Shown: positions 11,401 through 13,265 of the stretch, piece after piece
How positions within the stretch are numbered: position 1 is the stretch's first letter
How the letters are laid out: the number at the start of each line of letters is the position of its first letter
DNA from: Desulfobacterales bacterium
GTDB lineage: Bacteria > Desulfobacterota > Desulfobacteria > Desulfobacterales > Desulfobacteraceae
Reading direction: 5' to 3'
Assembly (NCBI GenBank): GCA_022361095.1
Contig: JAKSBO010000191.1
Location: 1 to 13,265, forward strand
DNA: 13,265 nt
The notes under the pieces: generated by a model
What the model was told of the DNA's origin: nothing
The model's input: only the letters and a program-made list of their open reading frames with translations
Databases searched by the model: none
Position numbers and translations under genes: made by a program

Positions 11401-13265
11401 TGAATACCGCATGAGGCATAAGCATGGACATTGGGTCTGGGTCCAGGATAAAGGCCGGGTGATTTCCCGGACAGATGATGGTAAGCCGCTGATGATGTTC
11501 GGTACCCATACGGATATCACCGGGCGTAAACAGGCCCAGGAAAAGCTCCAGCGCTCTTTACGGGAAACAGAGCAGGCCAACAGGGCCCTTAAAAATGCCC
11601 GGAATAAATTAATGACCGTCAATGAAGATCTGAAAAAGCAGACCGCTCTGGCCACCCAAATGGCGGCTAAAGCTGAGATGGCCACCCAGTCAAAAAGCGA
11701 ATTTCTGGCCAATATGAGTCATGAAATCCGGACACCCATGAACGGTATCATCGGTATGACAGGCCTGCTGCTGGATACGAATCTCACCGAAGAACAACAC
11801 CTTTATACCAGCAATGTAAAAGCCAGTGCCGACGCGCTTTTGAGCTTGATCAACGATATACTGGATTTTTCAAAAATTGAGGCGGGCAAACTGGACATGG
11901 AGATCCTGGACTTTGAATTGACTGCTTTCCTGGATGATTTTGCCCAGATGATGGCGCTAAAGGCCCATGAAAAAGATCTGGAATTGATCTGCGGCGCATC
12001 GCCTAAAGTGCCGGGATTGCTCCAGGGTGACCCGGGCCGTCTTCGCCAGATTTTGATCAATCTGACCGGTAATGCCATTAAGTTTACCAAGTCCGGTGAA
12101 GTCGTGGTCCAGGCGGACCTCAAACATGAAACCCAGGAGGAGGTCCTTATTTACTTTTCCGTAAAGGATACTGGTGTGGGGATTCCTGCGGATCAACAGG
12201 ACCATCTGTTTGAACAGTTTACCCAGGTGGATGCTTCCATAACGCGTAAATACGGCGGCACAGGGCTGGGACTTGCCATATCGAAAAAATTGGGACAAAT
12301 GATGGGCGGCGATATCGGCGTTATTTCACCGGTTCCTGAAATCCGGTCACCACAAAGCCGGCATCCAGGCTGTCTGTTCTGGTTTACGGCCAAATTTAAA
12401 AAGCAGCCCGCATCCCAAACCGGGCATCATCAGAGAATGGTGCCGGATCAACTGAAAAATGTTCGTATTTTAATCGTTGATGATAACCAAAGTAACCGGG
12501 AAATATTAGTGGCACAATTGGCCGGCATGGGGGCTGACGTGTCTGACGCCGGGGATGCCGAGACCGCTTTGGAAAAAATACAAAGCAAGGCCCGGCAAAA
12601 TTTGTTTTACGACCTTGCAATACTGGATATGCAGATGCCCGATATGACCGGGGACAGACTTGGTCAGGCCATCAAGAGTATGCCGTTCGGGGCGGATATT
12701 AAGTTGGTGGTGATGTATTCCCTAGGCCGGCACAGTGATGTACACAATTTTGAATCCATTGGTTTTTCAGCATACCTTACCAAACCGGTGCGTTACTCGG
12801 AACTTGAAGATACCCTGGCAACCGCTCTTTTGGGTGAATTCGCCGGTAAGAAAGAAAATGGGCCGATCCGGCATTTAAATGAGACAACCAAACAGCCCCA
12901 TGTTAGGATTCTTCTGGCAGAAGACAATATTACAAACCAGATCGTTGCCAAGGGTATTCTGGAAAAGTCCGGTTATTATGTGGATGCCGTGGCAAACGGT
13001 CTTGAGGCGATACACTCCCTTGAGAAAATTCCATATGATCTGGTGCTGATGGATTTGCAGATGCCGGAGCTGGACGGACTTGAGGCTACCCGGATGATTC
13101 GCAAGACGGGCTCCGGTGTTATTCATCCGGGTATCCCGGTCATTGCCATGACGGCCAATGCCATGGCCGGGGTCCGGGAACAATGCCTGAACGCAGGTAT
13201 GAATGATTATATCAGCAAACCGGTAAATCCGATCATCCTGGGTGAAAAAATTGAAAAGTGGCTCA
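8432..13265 (+). CDS. Giant hybrid sensor histidine kinase with two periplasmic sensor domains (3' end beyond window)
   Basis: The frame is open for 1,611 codons to the right edge. Order: signal peptide (1-25 or 1-30); ABC_sub_bind-like periplasmic domain (about 42-335; KRILILHSYHKG, VPIVFCGINNF); helix 349-368; helix 394-413; Cache-like periplasmic domain (about 414-580; ending GWVIGSGLYLDD); helix 584-605; PAS (666-772, with C711, C716, C723); PAS (786-898); PAS (915-1032); coiled coil; HisKA with H1097 in SHEIRTPMNG; ATPase with N1214, D1246 in DTGVGIP and GGTGLGLA near 1275; receiver 1 (D1350, D1351, D1399, K1451); receiver 2 (E1497, D1498, D1541, T1574, K1596). It autophosphorylates H1097 and relays to the receivers, likely onward to an Hpt or response regulator outside the window. 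ATG 8432 was chosen for AGGA 11 nt upstream and a clean signal peptide; ATG 8396 and 8381 are in-frame alternatives. Ligand unknown. Confidence 0.93.
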   Translation, partial: MKCPLMHSFYGVLIGCFILFSAVFAQVSSASDMDDALPAASKRILILHSYHKGFSWTDNVEAGIRSVLDGSSFEMYSEYLDSKRWPPEAAGAHMLEYLNQKYKNFPIDLVILSDNNALTFLQHYKQTFFPGVPIVFCGINNFQPSLLDGFKDRITGVVEKTDPAGTLQLIRMLQPKAEKLYIITGTTPTGAVVQKEVEAALKADNFGFAPVWLSGLSTVELQKDLAAVSLEDAVLLVLFNRDKAGVYYSNEAAARLIDRATFAPVYGMWDFYLDHGIVGGMLTSSRDQGQTAGKLAVEILTKNKIPPVVTTSPNAPIFLWDKLHYLGLNPDLLPQDAQIRNRPDSKTWPVAIAAGLGLLLLALAGHSLTRLFSKTEASFSRSMPDVFRSNLRQALILLSIVLVTGLAVQSWFVAKNEMAQIRRSIFNERKNLIRTMVNRAMDHIDYERRRLAQKGVSIKDIKKQIIKALETYVYAQGEGYIFICTDQGVVLLNPVQPELTGKNLWDATDPNGIKVLQSLIAAASEPGDGFVQYEWNKPSLGRGVPKISFARKIDDWGWVIGSGLYLDDIENNIQSFKKQLRNQFIVELLIIFSLTLGVIFLLKLASRRMIATVDEELFQLQRAIADHNVNAGDYSFHEFQAISAMADDSFKELARTQASLVDAESRQREILEHLDAGVVIINRETLVILYVNPTAAKLIGADRDKIVGRECTLYICPAEKGSCPVTDFGQTMHQSRRTLLNTAGDEIPIIKTVRPFTYNDQPALLETFVDITEQQKAEDALRAERDLFAAGPVITISWSPEPHRPVTFVSENVTQILGYTPEQMMAGTFRYTELIYPDDLAQVSAEEAGYIKDGTLHFEQTYRLRTRSGDYRWFYDFIRLLRDGAGNIVQIDGYMFDQTDYVNAQMQISKERERLGNVIRGTDVGTWEWNVQTGETVFNERWSQICGYSLGELSPVSIDTWNRLRHPDDLKTSESLLKRHFSGDLEIYDVEYRMRHKHGHWVWVQDKGRVISRTDDGKPLMMFGTHTDITGRKQAQEKLQRSLRETEQANRALKNARNKLMTVNEDLKKQTALATQMAAKAEMATQSKSEFLANMSHEIRTPMNGIIGMTGLLLDTNLTEEQHLYTSNVKASADALLSLINDILDFSKIEAGKLDMEILDFELTAFLDDFAQMMALKAHEKDLELICGASPKVPGLLQGDPGRLRQILINLTGNAIKFTKSGEVVVQADLKHETQEEVLIYFSVKDTGVGIPADQQDHLFEQFTQVDASITRKYGGTGLGLAISKKLGQMMGGDIGVISPVPEIRSPQSRHPGCLFWFTAKFKKQPASQTGHHQRMVPDQLKNVRILIVDDNQSNREILVAQLAGMGADVSDAGDAETALEKIQSKARQNLFYDLAILDMQMPDMTGDRLGQAIKSMPFGADIKLVVMYSLGRHSDVHNFESIGFSAYLTKPVRYSELEDTLATALLGEFAGKKENGPIRHLNETTKQPHVRILLAEDNITNQIVAKGILEKSGYYVDAVANGLEAIHSLEKIPYDLVLMDLQMPELDGLEATRMIRKTGSGVIHPGIPVIAMTANAMAGVREQCLNAGMNDYISKPVNPIILGEKIEKWL

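Overview
The window looks like a chromosomal stretch from an anaerobic Gram-negative bacterium. It is most likely a deltaproteobacterial sulfate reducer of the Desulfobacteraceae type, but this is inferred and not proven. The hints are a periplasmic-binding-domain/Cache/PAS/hybrid histidine kinase of more than 1,600 residues, an Fe-S-flavoprotein-like reductase, a signal-peptide-bearing outer-membrane barrel, and decayed gene remnants between genes. There are no rRNA, tRNA, CRISPR or intact insertion sequences. Both end genes run off the window.

Left part (1-3294). A minus-strand FAD-dependent amine-oxidase-like gene is cut by the left edge. A leader region of about 480 bp follows, with overlapping palindromes, two doubtful mini-ORFs and a probable sigma-70 promoter. 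That promoter drives a plus-strand Na+/alanine-type (AGCS) symporter. Downstream lies about 650 bp without an intact gene. It holds a GC-rich hairpin, the decayed remnant of a peptide/nickel-type ABC transporter ATPase on the minus strand (in-frame double stop, eroded Walker A, recognisable Q-loop) and a long hairpin with T-runs on both sides.

Middle part (3295-7850). A minus-strand outer-membrane beta-barrel protein with a repeat-bearing C-terminal tail is divergent from a three-gene plus-strand operon: a MarR regulator, a hotdog thioesterase and a flavodoxin-fold protein with a four-cysteine Fe-S-type cluster motif. A perfect 17+17 bp inverted repeat just upstream of the MarR gene is its likely operator. 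A convergent minus-strand pair follows, a TetR regulator and an EamA/DMT exporter joined by an ATGA overlap. The TetR promoter carries a 12-bp operator. Both regulator sets look like self-regulated responses to small molecules.

Right part (7847-13265). A gene-poor stretch carries one copy of a dispersed intergenic element; the other copy is at 817-849 in inverted orientation. It precedes a giant hybrid sensor histidine kinase that continues past the right edge. The kinase has, in order, a signal peptide, a periplasmic ABC_sub_bind-like domain, two membrane helices, a periplasmic Cache-like domain, a third helix, three PAS domains, HisKA/HATPase, and two receiver domains. It thus appears to join two separate extracytoplasmic sensors in one chain.

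The points most worth following are the MarR operator/start arrangement and its thioesterase/Fe-S-flavoprotein operon, the double-sensor kinase with its cysteine-bearing PAS, the dispersed element, and the fossil ABC ATPase.
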